NCBI GenBank assembly: GCA_016283605.1
Contig: JAEENF010000190.1
Location: 1-23,891, forward strand
DNA from: Prevotella sp.
Lineage (GTDB): Bacteria > Bacteroidota > Bacteroidia > Bacteroidales > Bacteroidaceae
Direction: 5' to 3'
Length of the DNA: 23,891 nucleotides
Shown: positions 22,626 through 23,891 of the stretch, in pieces
How positions within the stretch are numbered: the first letter of the stretch is position 1
How the letters are laid out: each line of letters begins with the position of its first letter
Notes under the pieces: model-generated
The model's database searches: none
What the model was told of the DNA's origin: nothing
What the model saw: the letters and a program-made list of their open reading frames with translations, nothing else
Position numbers and translations under genes: made by a program

Positions 22626-23802
22626 TTTCATATTTGGCGATTCTCTCGAGAGCCTCCAACAGTCGGCTGCGCTGTGTGGCGATGTTCAGGCGGATATAGC
22701 CCTCACCACTCTGCGGCCCGTACATCGTCCCTGGATTCACCCATACCTTTGCCTCACGGAGCAGACGGTCGGCATACGCCTGCGAGAACATATCCGTTGC
22801 AGAGATATCCACCCATGGGAGATACGTACCCTCCAGACGGCAGACCTTCCACTGCGGCAGATGCTGCGCCGCAAAGTCGCACAACGTCTGATAATTTCCC
22901 CAAAGATACTCGTTCAGTTCGCCGATCCAGTCCTCGCTCTCGTTATAGGCCGCTTGAAGCGCCACAATACCAAAGGGGTTCACATCGCACACCTCATTGA
23001 TATTAATGGCACGATCGATACGGCGTCGCCATGAGGGATGCGAACAGATGATGTTAGCAATCTGTAGACCAGCGGTATTGAAGTTCTTCGAAGGTGAGTT
23101 CATCACCACACAATCGTCTGTAATGGTGCCAAAGGGAACGAACTTGTAGCCTGGCATGATCAGTTCGCAGTGGATTTCATCGCTGGCAATCTTCACGCCA
23201 TGTCTGTGACAGATCTCGTACATACACTGGAGTTCCTCGCGAGTCCAGACGCGACCCGTAGGATTATGGGGATTACAAAGCAGGAAAAGTGTGGTCTTCT
23301 CGTCGGCACATTTCCTTTCGAAATCGTCGAAGTCGATTTCGAAAGAAAGTTGAGAGCGCTTTAAAACACTTTCCAATACCTCGCAGCCGTTGTTGCGGAT
23401 GGAAGAGAAGAAACAGTTATAAGCCGGCGAGAGGATGAGCACCTTTTCACCTGGCATAGTAAGGGCCTTGATAACACACGACATCGCAGGCACAACAGCC
23501 GTGGTGTAAAGGATCCACTCGCGTTGAATCTCCCAGTGATGACGGCGACGAAACCAAGAGATAACGGCTTCGTAATAGCTCTCTGGCACGATGTTATAGC
23601 CGAACACACCGTGCTCAGCACGTTTCTTTACAGCTTCCAAGATGGCTGGTGCAGCCTTGAAGTCCATATCCGCCACCCACAGGGGAATGACGTCGGCAGA
23701 AGGAACCATTCCCGAGCTATGCTCGCCTACCCGTGGCCTTTCATCCCACTTCACGCAATCTGTGCCGCGACGCTCTATTAGTTCATCAAAATCGTATTTC
23801 AC
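22612..23802 (-). CDS. patB: PLP-dependent aminotransferase class I/II, MalY/PatB (C-S lyase) type
   Basis: The 396-residue protein is a fold-type I PLP enzyme. The N-terminus KYDFDELIERRGTDCVKWDE is typical of MalY/PatB proteins, which cleave the carbon-sulfur bond of cystathionine and related compounds to give a thiol, pyruvate and ammonia. PLP contacts visible are N180 in CNPHNPTGR, D208 in SDEIHCEL, and the Schiff-base lysine K239 in SPSKNFNTAGLQ; the C-terminal carboxylate-binding arginine is in GYIRLNIA. The start is GTG at 23802, confirmed by the family N-terminus, and it overlaps the TGA of the preceding gene (GTGA), suggesting translational coupling. The stop lies inside PE5. A true aminotransferase function is possible but less likely. 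Confidence 0.88.
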   Translation of the reverse strand: MKYDFDELIERRGTDCVKWDERPRVGEHSSGMVPSADVIPLWVADMDFKAAPAILEAVKKRAEHGVFGYNIVPESYYEAVISWFRRRHHWEIQREWILYTTAVVPAMSCVIKALTMPGEKVLILSPAYNCFFSSIRNNGCEVLESVLKRSQLSFEIDFDDFERKCADEKTTLFLLCNPHNPTGRVWTREELQCMYEICHRHGVKIASDEIHCELIMPGYKFVPFGTITDDCVVMNSPSKNFNTAGLQIANIICSHPSWRRRIDRAININEVCDVNPFGIVALQAAYNESEDWIGELNEYLWGNYQTLCDFAAQHLPQWKVCRLEGTYLPWVDISATDMFSQAYADRLLREAKVWVNPGTMYGPQSGEGYIRLNIATQRSRLLEALERIAKYEKRQL

Positions 23803-23891
23803 CTTCTTGTCTCTATCACACAGTTATTCGGCTGTTGGACGTTCTCATCGATGGTGACGCTGCCGATGCTGTCGGCAACGATACGTCCGCT
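23799..23891 (-). CDS. 3' end of an unidentified gene upstream of patB (partial)
   Basis: A 30-codon frame enters from the window edge and ends at TGA (23799-23801): SGRIVADSIGSVTIDENVQQ, then PNNCVIETRR. Its codon choice (GGC, GCC, ATC, ACC) resembles the real genes here. The TGA overlaps the GTG start of patB by 4 bases, the usual sign of a cotranscribed neighbour. The fragment is too short to assign a family. Confidence 0.7.
   Translation of the reverse strand, partial: SGRIVADSIGSVTIDENVQQPNNCVIETRR

Overview
The window looks like chromosome from a Bacteroidota bacterium, most likely Prevotella or a close relative. The evidence is a fused SecDF, a DUF4271 gene next to hemD, rnpA, yidD and tyrS, weak or A-rich ribosome-binding regions, and repeated promoter boxes of the Bacteroidota form TAnnTTTG. 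Nearly every gene is housekeeping. I see no insertion sequence, prophage, CRISPR array or defence locus.

Layout. 1-680 (-) is the 5' part of a fucose-isomerase-like gene. 805-4781 (+) holds aroQ, a SAM-dependent O-methyltransferase, rbfA, a LolC/E-type permease and xerD. 4911-9058 (+) holds a large periplasmic M16 zinc peptidase and metK. 9065-12835 (+) is a tight cluster of DUF4271, hemD, rnpA, yidD and tyrS. A tRNA-Gln and a KduD-like dehydrogenase follow, ending at a terminator shared with the convergent HU gene. 14401-16424 (+) is a rhomboid protease overlapping a membrane-anchored EEP-family hydrolase. 16539-20298 (+) is secDF, a terminator and a small lipoprotein gene. 20322-23891 (-) holds, in transcription order, the 3' end of an unidentified gene, a PatB/MalY aminotransferase, an OPT transporter and tRNA-Arg.

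The most unusual content is between the genes. Five related palindromic elements of 84-137 bp (here PE1-PE5) fill the gaps aroQ/OMT, OMT/rbfA, rbfA/permease, patB/OPT and OPT/tRNA-Arg. In four of them the arms are built from GACAAC modules spaced 3 nt apart, answered by GTTGTC modules in the other arm, around one or two internal hairpins; PE4 is a diverged, AT-cored relative. All lie just after a stop codon, and PE5 contains the patB stop. A second family is a run of AGTGAAT heptads that starts inside the stop codon of xerD and of the M16 gene and ends in the same flank, AATTTGCTnCCGC. Both families look like small, stop-codon-associated, transcribed repeats. I do not recognise either as a described family, but I cannot search for them here.

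How the genes work together: aroQ serves the shikimate pathway, metK supplies SAM to enzymes such as the O-methyltransferase, rbfA/rnpA/tyrS and the two tRNAs serve translation, yidD and secDF serve membrane protein insertion and export, and OPT with PatB suggests peptide uptake and sulfur amino acid breakdown. The last link is inference from adjacency only.
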